Positions 9,508-17,479 of a stretch of DNA of 64,000 nt are shown one piece after another. Source of the stretch: Algoriphagus halophilus (GTDB lineage Bacteria; Bacteroidota; Bacteroidia; Cytophagales; Cyclobacteriaceae); NCBI RefSeq assembly GCF_900129785.1, contig NZ_FSRC01000001.1, forward strand, positions 620,001 through 684,000, in the 5' to 3' direction. The position numbers and the translations under genes are program-made. Every line of letters starts with the position of its first letter. The first letter of the stretch is position 1. The notes below the pieces were generated by a model. That model was not told the DNA's origin, made no database searches, and worked only from the letters and a program-made list of their open reading frames with translations.

Positions 9508-11180
9508 GAATATTGATTGCCCTAGTCGGAGTGATGCTATTATTCACCACCTGTACCAATCCATCCATCAAAAATGCTTCTCCCACCTATGGAGAGGCAT
9601 TTTTTGCAAAGGAAGATTTGGTAAAAGCTCTTTTTGAACAGCAGTACCCAAGCGAAGGACTTCACCTGATCACAGAGGGCTGGGAGTTTTTAGGCGCAGA
9701 TTCATTGCCCGGGATTGATCGAAGTTTACCGGAATTTGAAAAGGGAGAGCCGCTGCAATTACCTCACCGGGTGAATCTTCCCAATCATTCCCTATGGTAC
9801 CGAACCCAAGTTGATTTGGGAAAAGGCTATCTACTAATTGACTCAGATGATGGGGCCCAACTTTGGATCAATGGGGAAAGAATTCCCAGAGAAGAAAAGT
9901 TGGAGTTGTTTCAAGTGAAGGAAATTCCACATGCGGAAGTGATCGTCCGAAGTGTGAACAATGCCATGTCAGGTGGATTGAGAAAGGTCTATTGGATCAG
10001 TGAGTCAGATTTTTCTACCTGGGAATCCCGTCAAAAAGAACTTCTTGATTCCTTGCTCTTTCAGGCAAAGATCCAATCTATAGTGGATGATCAGCTATTA
10101 CAGAAATTGGATTCCAACGTACAGCAGGACCTGTTGGTGGATTATCCCATCTTACTCACGGAACCGGTATTGTTAAGCAACCCAGGTGGAGGATATTTTA
10201 TCCGCTGGGTTTCGGAGGAGGCCAGAGGAGCAAGCTTGATTTTTGAAGATGGAAGAAAGGAATTGATCCAGTCCTATGAAGGAGTTTATACCTATGATTT
10301 GGAGGGGAAAGAGCTGGTCCGTTTTATGATCTCCCAAGGGAATTCATTGTTCGGACCCTATGAGTTTCAAAAACCCAAAGCCGATGATTCAGTGAAATTG
10401 GCCATTTGGGCAGATTCCCAAGGCGGTTGGGATACCTTCCAAGAGATCGCTCAGGGCATTGAATCACATGAGCCGGATTTGAGCATAGGTGCGGGAGATT
10501 TGGTCAACAATGGATCTGAACCTTGGGCCTTTCCCAGGTTCCTGCAAAAGCTGAGTTGGATGAAGACTGCCCAATTGCTGGTACCTGGAAATCACGATTA
10601 CGATGGGTTTTACGAGGATCTGGAACCCAGGCTCCTGCAGCAATACATTCAACAATCCGGTGTACCCAGCTATGGAATGTCCCAAATAGGACCTGCGGCG
10701 ATACTCAGTTTGGATCCTAACGTTAATTTCCCTGTTTCCATTCCTGAAGGTACCGATCAACGGGAATGGTTGGAGGCAACCATGGATTCCGAAGCATGGA
10801 ATGCAGCTCCCTGGAAAATCATCGTGTTGCATCAGCCTCCCTATTCCCAAGGTTGGCCGGGGTATCAGGGGGAAGCAGCGATTTTGGATTTGTTGGACAC
10901 CTATTTCCATCAAGGCAAGGTAGATTTGGTCATTGCGGGACATACCCATGACTATGAACGCCTGAGCAAGGAGTTCTCAGGACATTCCGTTCAGTTCCTC
11001 ATTGTAGGAGGAGCAGGTGGAGGCTTGGAGCCTGAAGGCGAAAATTCTCCAGCGCCGGTAATGGATCAGCTGATCAAAAAGCATCATTATGGGATTTTGG
11101 AACTCGATCAGCATTCCTTGAATATGGAAGTAGTTGGAAAAGGAGGAGAAGTATTGGATGCATTTCAGTTCAAGAAATAA
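9504..11180 (+). CDS. Calcineurin-like metallophosphoesterase lipoprotein
   Basis: 558 residues with lipoprotein signal (Cys17 in 'LLFTTCTNP'). The C-terminal half carries the dimetal phosphoesterase motifs in order: 'IWADSQGG', 'GAGDLVNNG', 'VPGNHDYD', 'VLHQPPY' and 'AGHTHDYE'. The N-terminal 280 residues look like a beta-rich domain with a galactose-binding-like segment ('LIDSDDGAQLWINGERI'). Overlaps the preceding phosphatase gene by 4 bp, so the two enzymes are made together, probably to release phosphate from a substrate handled by the SusC/D pair. Confidence 0.9.
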   Translation: MRILIALVGVMLLFTTCTNPSIKNASPTYGEAFFAKEDLVKALFEQQYPSEGLHLITEGWEFLGADSLPGIDRSLPEFEKGEPLQLPHRVNLPNHSLWYRTQVDLGKGYLLIDSDDGAQLWINGERIPREEKLELFQVKEIPHAEVIVRSVNNAMSGGLRKVYWISESDFSTWESRQKELLDSLLFQAKIQSIVDDQLLQKLDSNVQQDLLVDYPILLTEPVLLSNPGGGYFIRWVSEEARGASLIFEDGRKELIQSYEGVYTYDLEGKELVRFMISQGNSLFGPYEFQKPKADDSVKLAIWADSQGGWDTFQEIAQGIESHEPDLSIGAGDLVNNGSEPWAFPRFLQKLSWMKTAQLLVPGNHDYDGFYEDLEPRLLQQYIQQSGVPSYGMSQIGPAAILSLDPNVNFPVSIPEGTDQREWLEATMDSEAWNAAPWKIIVLHQPPYSQGWPGYQGEAAILDLLDTYFHQGKVDLVIAGHTHDYERLSKEFSGHSVQFLIVGGAGGGLEPEGENSPAPVMDQLIKKHHYGILELDQHSLNMEVVGKGGEVLDAFQFKK

Positions 11181-11241
11181 GAAAGGGGACTGGATGAGGT
11201 ATTTCCCTTAAAAACAGAAGAAAGAGAATGGTGGATAGGAT

Positions 11242-12282
11242 TTATTCGCCCTTCTCCCTCCTAATAATTTTGAGGATCCGACTGTAAATCAATTCCGAGA
11301 GGTTCCAGTGCATTCCCTCGAAATTGGTGGTATTGGTAAATTGAATCACCACTGCATCCAGGTCTTGGTGGTATTTTGCAATACTTTGGTAACCCGGAAT
11401 CAGTCCCGTATGATCGTAGACATAGATGGAAGAATATATTTCCTTTTCCCCCTTTTTAAACAGAGAGCCGTCATTTAAGGCCCGCAGAAAAATCCCCACA
11501 TCCTCCGCAGAGGATACCATGGAACCATATTCTGCGGTTTTGATATCCTCTTCGATGCCCTCATAATACCCACTCATCAAGTCCTCCAGCTTTGCCTCAT
11601 GGAAGGAGCCATAGGTATGTTTCAGCCCAAGAGGAGAGAGCACTTCTTCCTGAATAAATTGGAATTTGGGATAGCCCAGCTCATTTTTAATGATTCTGGA
11701 AATCAACAAATAATTCGTGTTGGAATACTCATAACCTTCTCCTGGGGCAAAACCCGCAGGCAAGTCCAAAATCAAATCCATGGTTTCTTCAAAACTGTCA
11801 GGGGGATTCTCCCAAAATCCGGGATGGTTGGTGTAGTTGGGGATGCCACTTCGATGTTGGACCAGCATACGCAAGGTGATTTGATCCGCATGCTCAATCC
11901 GGTCCGCATACTCCGGAAAATATTCCGCAAGAGATTGATCCAAAGACAGGCGTTGGGCATGGACCAATTTGGCAATGGCAACCGCATCGTACAGTTTACT
12001 GATACTGGCGATCTTGAACAAGGCTTGAGGATAGGCCGGTATTTTTTGGTCTCGATCATGCCATCCGGCCGCATAGAATTGGGGTTCCTTTCCCGCTTGG
12101 TTCACATAGACGATGATTCCTTCAAACCCTAGTTCCAATCCTTGGTTCACTTCTTCCTGAACACTGACTGAAAGGGGAGCCATCCAGGCAAATAACCAGG
12201 TCCAAGGCACATAGAACAAGGAGATTACCGTGCCTACCAACAAGAAGATTCGTAGTAAGTTTTTGGATCGAGACTTGGTCAT
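11242..12282 (-). CDS. Serine hydrolase of the beta-lactamase/DD-peptidase fold (class C type)
   Basis: 346 residues with an N-terminal hydrophobic anchor or signal (about 10-35). The catalytic triplet of class C-like serine hydrolases is visible: SxxK in 'IASISKLYD', YxN in 'YEYSNTNY', and an HTG box in 'HTGLIPGYQS'. The family includes DD-carboxypeptidases, esterases and D-amino-acid amidases; the substrate cannot be read. Convergent with the phosphoesterase gene; the 61-bp gap shows no strong terminator. Confidence 0.88.
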   Translation of the reverse strand: MTKSRSKNLLRIFLLVGTVISLFYVPWTWLFAWMAPLSVSVQEEVNQGLELGFEGIIVYVNQAGKEPQFYAAGWHDRDQKIPAYPQALFKIASISKLYDAVAIAKLVHAQRLSLDQSLAEYFPEYADRIEHADQITLRMLVQHRSGIPNYTNHPGFWENPPDSFEETMDLILDLPAGFAPGEGYEYSNTNYLLISRIIKNELGYPKFQFIQEEVLSPLGLKHTYGSFHEAKLEDLMSGYYEGIEEDIKTAEYGSMVSSAEDVGIFLRALNDGSLFKKGEKEIYSSIYVYDHTGLIPGYQSIAKYHQDLDAVVIQFTNTTNFEGMHWNLSELIYSRILKIIRREKGE

Positions 12283-12455
12283 GAGAGGTGATTTTTGGAC
12301 TTAAGATCTAGCAGATCGAATCAAAAAATGATAGTTGAAAAGCAGAATATTCAGTCAGACAATGTAATTCCCCACAAATTAACTCCATAGTTTTAAAAAT
12401 CAAGGTGAAGAACCTCTAAAACTGGATGGATCAGGATGTAGATCCTCTCTACCTA

Positions 12456-12478
12456 CTTCAGGATTACGAATCCTGAAG
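12456..12478. repeat. REP-like palindrome, copy 1
   Basis: 10-bp perfect arms (cttcaggatt / aatcctgaag) around ACG. The same core (CAGGATTAC-AATCCTG) recurs in the intergenic gaps at 16063-16081 (degenerate) and 30178-30196, so it is a dispersed palindromic repeat rather than a terminator; no T tract follows. Confidence 0.6.
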
Positions 12479-12486
12479 TGCGAAAT

Positions 12487-13218
12487 TCACTTTATAACAA
12501 ATAAGTCGATTAGAAAATTTACGATCTCTTGGCCAAAATCATTATCCAATAGTCTATAGATTCTGAGCTTTGAATAAGTAAAAGCAAACAGGAATAACAA
12601 AAGGCTCGCAAATTTTAACCTGCCGTAATATGCCAGTTCAAAAAGAACCAATGCAATCAATGGCATTAAATACAAGGCATCAACTAATGGACCGTTTGGA
12701 CCAAACCCCAGATTTCCAGAGGCACGTTGGACGGCTGCCAAGGTTAGAAAAACCAGAGATGCCAGCATCAACCGTTTGTGATAATAGGTATTTCTTCTCA
12801 AAAGAATGGAAAGAAAAACGGTCCCTACTCCCAAAGCAATTTGCGATAGATTAAAAAGGGCCTCTAACAAAGATTTGTTGCCTGTATAGGTTTTATAAAG
12901 GATGGTGTAATAGCTAGAGACAAATACTGCTGATATTAATACAATACCGAAGAACCCTGCAAGTTTATGTTTTCTGATTTGGAGGGATGCTATCATTACG
13001 TTTTGAAAACAATAAAGCAAAATCCAAGAAGAAAAGATAAGGCCGTGAAGTTGAAGGTAAGGGGCTAATGGGGGAGTATAATTTTTAAAATAAAAGGTTC
13101 TGCCAAATCCCAACAAAACCATCCCCACAAACCAGAAGGAGGTAAGGGTAAAAAATTGCCTTTCAGGATGGCGTTTTATGGAAAAGAGTAGGTTTTTGCC
13201 TATTGAATTAGCCATCAT
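12487..13218 (-). CDS. Conserved integral membrane protein, function unknown
   Basis: 243 residues with about six to seven hydrophobic segments (for example 24-44, 57-77, 85-105, 125-140, 150-165, 180-200). Phrases such as 'QLHGLIFSSWILLYCFQN' are typical of an uncharacterised Bacteroidota/Proteobacteria family of small multi-pass proteins. Starts inside the stop of the upstream NTF2-like gene (ATGATG overlap of 4 bp), so both are one transcript. No catalytic motif is evident. Confidence 0.75.
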   Translation of the reverse strand: MMANSIGKNLLFSIKRHPERQFFTLTSFWFVGMVLLGFGRTFYFKNYTPPLAPYLQLHGLIFSSWILLYCFQNVMIASLQIRKHKLAGFFGIVLISAVFVSSYYTILYKTYTGNKSLLEALFNLSQIALGVGTVFLSILLRRNTYYHKRLMLASLVFLTLAAVQRASGNLGFGPNGPLVDALYLMPLIALVLFELAYYGRLKFASLLLFLFAFTYSKLRIYRLLDNDFGQEIVNFLIDLFVIK

Positions 13219-13781
13219 TCATTTTTTTTTCTGTGGGAGAATGCATTTTTCAGAATCAGTAGAAATAGAAATAAAAAGATTCCTAATCCTATAGATGTAG
13301 CTACAAATAAAGGAAGGTTGGCTGTCATTTGGCTTCCTCGTCCTGGATTAGGCGCGTCTATAATACTGGCATATAAAATTTTTAAATCTTCCCCTTCTGT
13401 CTTCCAAATTTCTGTGATGAGAAAGGATGGTCCCCCTTCCTCTGTAAGTATATAGGAAACCAGATAATTATTGTCTACCTGTTCCAATACATTGTAATCT
13501 ATTTGAAAAGTTGTAGTTGGGATTTTGTAAGAGCCCATGTTCTTAAGAATGTTTTCTTGCCCCTCGATGCGATTCCCGAATTCATAATAAACCCCTTGTT
13601 CGGAAAACTTTTGAGCATAGGTTTGGGTGTTTCCTGTATAAAAATCCTGATAACTCTCTGTCAACTGGGTTTTAATTAGGGCAGGAATACTGTCTGTGAG
13701 TTGCCCATGGCTATGAAAGGAAATGCTTAAAAAAAGAATTGCTAGGACTGGCCAAAAAGGAAGGGATTTTGAAAATACCAT
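13215..13781 (-). CDS. NTF2/SnoaL-like secreted or membrane-anchored protein
   Basis: About 188 residues from ATG-13781, chosen because it opens a clean signal peptide (MVFSKSLPFWPVL...HGQ); an in-frame earlier ATG at 13823 would place 14 extra residues before the signal. The middle (about 30-135) has the pattern of an NTF2-like alpha+beta cone ('TYAQKFSEQGVYYEFGNRIEGQENI'), followed by a C-terminal transmembrane helix and a basic tail (HRKKNE). The family ranges from ligand binding to ketosteroid-isomerase-like activity, so the role is unknown. Overlaps the downstream membrane-protein gene by 4 bp. Confidence 0.7.
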   Translation of the reverse strand: MVFSKSLPFWPVLAILFLSISFHSHGQLTDSIPALIKTQLTESYQDFYTGNTQTYAQKFSEQGVYYEFGNRIEGQENILKNMGSYKIPTTTFQIDYNVLEQVDNNYLVSYILTEEGGPSFLITEIWKTEGEDLKILYASIIDAPNPGRGSQMTANLPLFVATSIGLGIFLFLFLLILKNAFSHRKKNE

Positions 13782-13992
13782 AAGGTTGATTCTAGACGCC
13801 CAAACCAATTGAATAGTTAACATCCTATTTCAATAGGAATGTTAAGAAGTGGGTGTAGGAGTTTAAACTATTGATAATCAAAATACTAAATCAATTTTTT
13901 TTAAACAACCTTCATATCGCTTCAGATTTCAGGTGAAGATTAATCCGAAAGCAAATTAGACTTTAGAGGCTCTCCCTTAAACTATTCGGTTT

Positions 13993-14172
13993 TTAATAAA
14001 CTTGTCTCTTTTGGAAAAGAATTGTTCGCGTACCCTCACTGCGATCCCGAGGATCGGGAAAAGCAGTTTCGTTTAAAAGCTTAAGTGCTTCATTTTCAGG
14101 ATTGCTGCGTCGTCGTACCTTTTCCTCCTCGTAATGCCGGATAAAAACCAATTTCTCCAAGCTTAATTCCAT
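13993..14172 (-). CDS. Possible small hypothetical protein
   Basis: 59 codons from ATG-14172, charged and lacking hydrophobic segments ('LEKLVFIRHYEEEKVRRR'). It fills a gap between two genes and I do not recognise it. The DNA includes the short palindrome gatcccgaggatcggga. It could be a real small protein or a chance frame. Confidence 0.3.
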   Translation of the reverse strand: MELSLEKLVFIRHYEEEKVRRRSNPENEALKLLNETAFPDPRDRSEGTRTILFQKRQVY

Positions 14173-14198
14173 CAATCAATACCTAAAAAACTCACAAA

Positions 14199-14228
14199 AA
14201 AAGGATTACAATTTCTCGTAATCCTTTT
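14199..14228 (-). terminator. Terminator of the OsmC gene
   Basis: Perfect 11-bp stem (14199-14209 with 14218-14228) and 8-nt loop; on the minus strand the stem leads into a run of seven T. It lies 35 bp after the OsmC stop codon. Confidence 0.85.
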
Positions 14229-14263
14229 CTAACACTTTGGGCCACACTATCTCTACATCCATA

Positions 14264-14821
14264 TTACTCTTTTAATGCTACCTGAACATCCATGGGATGA
14301 ATCAGGGAGTTGTAGAGAGGAGATTGCTTTGCCAGGGTCAGCAGTTCTTGCTTTTGGGCCTCATCCACACCCTCAATATCAAAGGTCACACGGATTTGCT
14401 GAAAGCCTTTGACCCCGTGTGGTGCCATACCCAGAAATCCTTTGATGTCAATATCTCCTTCCACCCGGGAAGAAACCGCTCCGATTTTGATGCCTCTGGC
14501 CGCTGCCAGTAAAACCATGGCAGTAGTCATACAACCCAGCAACCCATGCAGCAACACCTCTCCTGGATTGGCGCCTTTGTTGGTTCCCAACAGGACAGGA
14601 GGTTCATCATTGTCATAGATAAAAGGAACCGTACGGCTGGTGTCTTCTTGACCTGCTCCATAAAAATCCTGTACATAACTTCTGTTATGCGCTCCATCAA
14701 TCCATTGGTTGGTGGCACGAAGTTCAAAATTTCCGATTTCAGGGTTGTTCTGTAATGCTGCTACTACACCTGCAATTGCTTCCTGATCAAATCCGTTTAC
14801 TGTTTTTGCTAAAGTTTCCAT
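14264..14821 (-). CDS. OsmC family protein
   Basis: 185 residues matching the OsmC/YhfA fold: 'VLLHGLLGCMTTAMVLLAAARG' contains the first redox cysteine on the central helix, and 'QQIRVTFDIEG' and 'SPLYNSLIHPMDV' belong to the second half. In classical OsmC/Ohr peroxidases the last segment has a second cysteine (CPVS/CPVH type); here it is Ser-Pro, so normal two-cysteine peroxide reduction is doubtful. Downstream of the AraC regulator gene on the same strand (144 bp apart), which may control it. Ended by the hairpin at 14199-14228. Confidence 0.9.
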   Translation of the reverse strand: METLAKTVNGFDQEAIAGVVAALQNNPEIGNFELRATNQWIDGAHNRSYVQDFYGAGQEDTSRTVPFIYDNDEPPVLLGTNKGANPGEVLLHGLLGCMTTAMVLLAAARGIKIGAVSSRVEGDIDIKGFLGMAPHGVKGFQQIRVTFDIEGVDEAQKQELLTLAKQSPLYNSLIHPMDVQVALKE

Positions 14822-14965
14822 TGTTCTCTTGATTAGGTTTTAAAAATGTAACTATGCAAATGTAGAGCGGATAGAGACCCCCTGGATAGGCAGAAAAGTT
14901 CAGAAGATTGACAATTCGGTTCAATCTAACCTCTTGAAATCGAATAGAGTAGAAGGAGGGACTCC

Positions 14966-15829
14966 CTACGATCTCTCCCTGTATTGGATGGGAGTCATAT
15001 TGAATTTTGATTTAAAAGACCGGTTGAAACTGGATGCTTCTTCAAAGCCTGATTCAAAACCGATGAGGTTGGCGGGTTTGTCCGTGGTTTTCAATAAATG
15101 GGCAGCCAAATCCAATCGTTTGTTGGCCAGCCATTTGCCTGGAGAGGTATGGTAGATTTCCTGAAAGTTTCTTTTAAAAGAACTTAAACTCATGCTGCAG
15201 AGGTCGGCATATTGTTCCAGGTTCAGGCAGTAGGCAAAGTTCTGTTCCATGATTTGTTGTAACTGGGCACTTTGTTCCCGGTTGATGGAAAGCAGGTATT
15301 GGGCTAAAGTCCGATGGATGGGATTGGTGAAAATATTCAACAATAACTCCTCGAACTTCAGGTGCAACAGGTTCTTATCAGGATAGCTTGGAGAACTCAG
15401 GAAAGCGGCAAGGGATTGGATATACGCTTCCAAATAGGCATCCAATTGGATTCGTATGACCGCATCGGTATCATCCTGTTGTTGAAGCTTGTTCATTCCA
15501 GCGATGGTAGAAAAGCGTTGGATAAACTGTTTGATAAAATCATCGGGAATGAATACCATCAGGGCACAGTAATCCTCATCAAAAAACTGATGGACCAGGT
15601 TGGCTCCCTTTTTTACAAACAGGGAATCTCCTGCTTCCACTACATAATCCTTGTAAATGCTCCGCCACATTTTTTTACCGGAGGTGACAAAGACAAAGTA
15701 ATTTGCATCCGACCAAATCCCCGCTTTGACCTCATTGACCAAGCATTTGTATTCAATAAATAGCAGGTCATGGATCTGAATTTTCTTATAGTGATTGCTC
15801 GATTTTAGAAATCCATAGAGGTCCAGCAT
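14966..15829 (-). CDS. AraC family transcriptional regulator
   Basis: 287 residues. N-terminal cupin-like sensor (about 20-130, 'DYVVEAGDSLFVKKGANLVHQFF') and C-terminal double helix-turn-helix (about 190-285, 'YADLCSMSLSSFKRNFQEIYHTSPGKWL' then 'ANLIGFESGFEEASSFNRSFKSKF'). Likely regulates the OsmC gene that follows on the same strand, or its own divergent neighbours; the ligand is unknown. Confidence 0.92.
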   Translation of the reverse strand: MLDLYGFLKSSNHYKKIQIHDLLFIEYKCLVNEVKAGIWSDANYFVFVTSGKKMWRSIYKDYVVEAGDSLFVKKGANLVHQFFDEDYCALMVFIPDDFIKQFIQRFSTIAGMNKLQQQDDTDAVIRIQLDAYLEAYIQSLAAFLSSPSYPDKNLLHLKFEELLLNIFTNPIHRTLAQYLLSINREQSAQLQQIMEQNFAYCLNLEQYADLCSMSLSSFKRNFQEIYHTSPGKWLANKRLDLAAHLLKTTDKPANLIGFESGFEEASSFNRSFKSKFNMTPIQYRERS

Positions 15830-16062
15830 GGAAAAAAAGTTTAGTAGCGCTGTTTTCTCCTAAAAATTAAGATTTTTTTATGATTAAACGCTCTTGTCCA
15901 GGTAATTCCAATACAATCAGAGTCCTAATGAATAGCAGGGTAGACTTTATATAGTATTAGCGAACCCAAGAACCAGTCTCGGAAAAAAGTAAATTCTTCA
16001 ATATGGGGATTAGCATAGTGTTCCCCACAAAAAACCGGGGCAGCCTGTACCTCCTATCTATC

Positions 16063-16081
16063 TCATGATTACAAATTCTGA
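16063..16081. repeat. REP-like palindrome, degenerate copy 2
   Basis: tcatgatt-aca-aattctga, one mismatched pair, in the 277-bp gap between the AraC gene and the VOC gene. Shares its core with copies at 12456-12478 and 30178-30196. Nothing else is recognised in the gap. Confidence 0.4.
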
Positions 16082-16106
16082 ATCACAAAAAAACAAGAAT
16101 TCCCTA

Positions 16107-16541
16107 TTAAGCCTTTCCTTGGAATTTAGGATCATAATCCACCATCCATTCAATTCCATATTTATCCCGAAACATGCCAAAGTAAGAGCCCCAGGGGCTG
16201 TCGGCTATAGGAACTTCGACGGTTCCTCCAGCAGATAAACCATTAAATAAATGATCCGCTTCCTCTTTGCTTGCGGCACTGATGGAGATTTTGGATCGGT
16301 GTTCTTCTTCATTTACGGGACCCATAGATTCGGGAACATCATTTCCCATCAGGATATTTCCACCGATGGGCAGGGCAATGTGCATGATTTTATCGGCTTC
16401 CTTTTCTGAAACAGGCTCAGGGCCTGGCATATCTTTAAATCGCATAATCATGGCGAATTCGCCACCAAAGACCGATTGGTAAAAATGAAATGCTTCTTCG
16501 CAGTTTCCATTAAAGTTAATATAGGGATTAATCAGTGCCAT
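16107..16541 (-). CDS. VOC family protein, PhnB-like
   Basis: 144 residues, one vicinal-oxygen-chelate domain of the PhnB / '3-demethylubiquinone methyltransferase-like' type: 'INPYINFNGNCEEAFHFYQSVFGGEFAMIMRF', 'MHIALPIGGNILMGNDVP', and 'FGMFRDKYGIEWMVDYD'. These proteins are small metal-binding or resistance-type dimers of mostly unknown substrate. Last core gene before the accessory island. Confidence 0.9.
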   Translation of the reverse strand: MALINPYINFNGNCEEAFHFYQSVFGGEFAMIMRFKDMPGPEPVSEKEADKIMHIALPIGGNILMGNDVPESMGPVNEEEHRSKISISAASKEEADHLFNGLSAGGTVEVPIADSPWGSYFGMFRDKYGIEWMVDYDPKFQGKA

Positions 16542-16827
16542 TGGATTTGGATTATAAGTTAATACTCAAATATACCCACTTCACGGACAAAAAGCTGGGC
16601 TAAAATCCGTCAAAAAAAGGAGAGTTTGCGACAAGGGGGAGAAGGGACTGCAATGACTAAACTGTGTTTCAATACAATTTAGCTCATGATGGACTTTCAT
16701 TTATTTAGCGCCAAAGGGTAGCCATCATACCGGGCCTTAGAAGTGTTTTTCTTCCAAATTAGCATATTCAGAATTTGGAGCAATAAACTTTCAAGCTCTC
16801 ATTTCCGCTCGGTTGGGGCTAGCTGAT

Positions 16828-16837
16828 GTTGTATACC
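16828..16837 (-). other. Cassette 3' boundary (R''-like half site), left end of the array
   Basis: Plus-strand GTTGTATACC, 3 bp beyond the stop of the interrupted gene. It is complementary (9 of 10) to GGTGTACAAC at 17331-17340 before that gene's start, the end-matching expected of an integron cassette. No partner hairpin arm is found to its left, so the array seems to be truncated here. Confidence 0.5.
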
Positions 16838-16840
16838 GTT

Positions 16841-17323
16841 TTAATCAATATTTTTGTACCAAGGCACAAATTTCTTTTTGGCGAAAAGTCCCCTTTCTTT
16901 TTTCTTTTTGAGTTTACCATTCGCATTAAACTCATATAGTCTTTCCTTTTTGAAGAACAGTTTCTTTGGTACGTAATCAGGCGGTAATTGTCCTCCACTA
17001 GTAATATTGTCTATTGCAAACTGTTCATCTGATACTCGCTCGGTTGTCTTATTTAACGAACGCACTAGTGAATCAGGCTCACCCTTTCTTATCAATGTGT
17101 CCATTACCAGGGTTGGAGTAAGAATGATTGTATCACCTTTCATCTTCCAGTCATCAATTGACCATCCTGATGGCAAATCAAATTGATATTTGAACTCAAA
17201 AGTTGAATCACTGAAAAGCTCTATCTGATACCCGAAATTATCTTTTTAATTACCTGGAATGGATGTTTGAGCATCAACAAGGCTATATTGAAATAAAAAA
17301 TATAATAATATAGCTTTCTTCAT
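16841..17323 (-). pseudogene. Secreted hypothetical protein interrupted by an in-frame stop
   Basis: Read from ATG-17323 the frame gives a signal peptide (MKKAILLYFLFQYSLVDAQ), then TAA at codon 26 (17246-17248), then continues unbroken for 134 codons to the stop at 16841: 'KDNFGYQIELFSDSTFEF...WSIDDWKMKGDTIILTP', ending in a basic 'KKKKERGLFAKKKFVPWYKNID'. The frame is the same on both sides of the stop, so a single base change explains it (a tyrosine codon TAC or TAT would restore it). The intact product would be about 160 residues, exported and of unknown function, of the kind commonly carried in Bacteroidota accessory regions. A sequencing error is possible. Confidence 0.65.
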
Positions 17324-17330
17324 TTTGAAA

Positions 17331-17470
17331 GGTGTACAACGGCGTTCCTGGCTATGGCTAGTGCGGCATTTTGAAAACGTTCCGTCCTCGCCAGCAGGAT
17401 GGTTGTTGAAAGTACAAAATATCATTTTTTAGTTTCAAAGCTAGCATTAGCTATAGGCGATGTTGTGCCT
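17331..17470 (-). repeat. attC-like recombination site between the interrupted cassette and the Fic cassette
   Basis: A 140-bp imperfect inverted repeat. Outer ends are ACAAC (17336-17340) and GTTGT (17462-17466); inner arms pair 'ggctatggctagtgcgg' near 17355 with 'agctagcattagctatag' near 17440, then 'tttgaaa' with 'tttcaaa'. Arms carry unpaired extra bases, as in attC sites. Its right end (GTTGTGCCT) is complementary to the start of the Fic cassette and its left end to the far end of the interrupted cassette. Confidence 0.6.
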
Positions 17471-17479
17471 TCGTGCTTT

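Noticed and set aside
11599-12132. Long plus-strand frame over the serine hydrolase gene
   Set aside because: The minus frame has SxxK, YxN and HTG motifs; the plus frame is a shadow.
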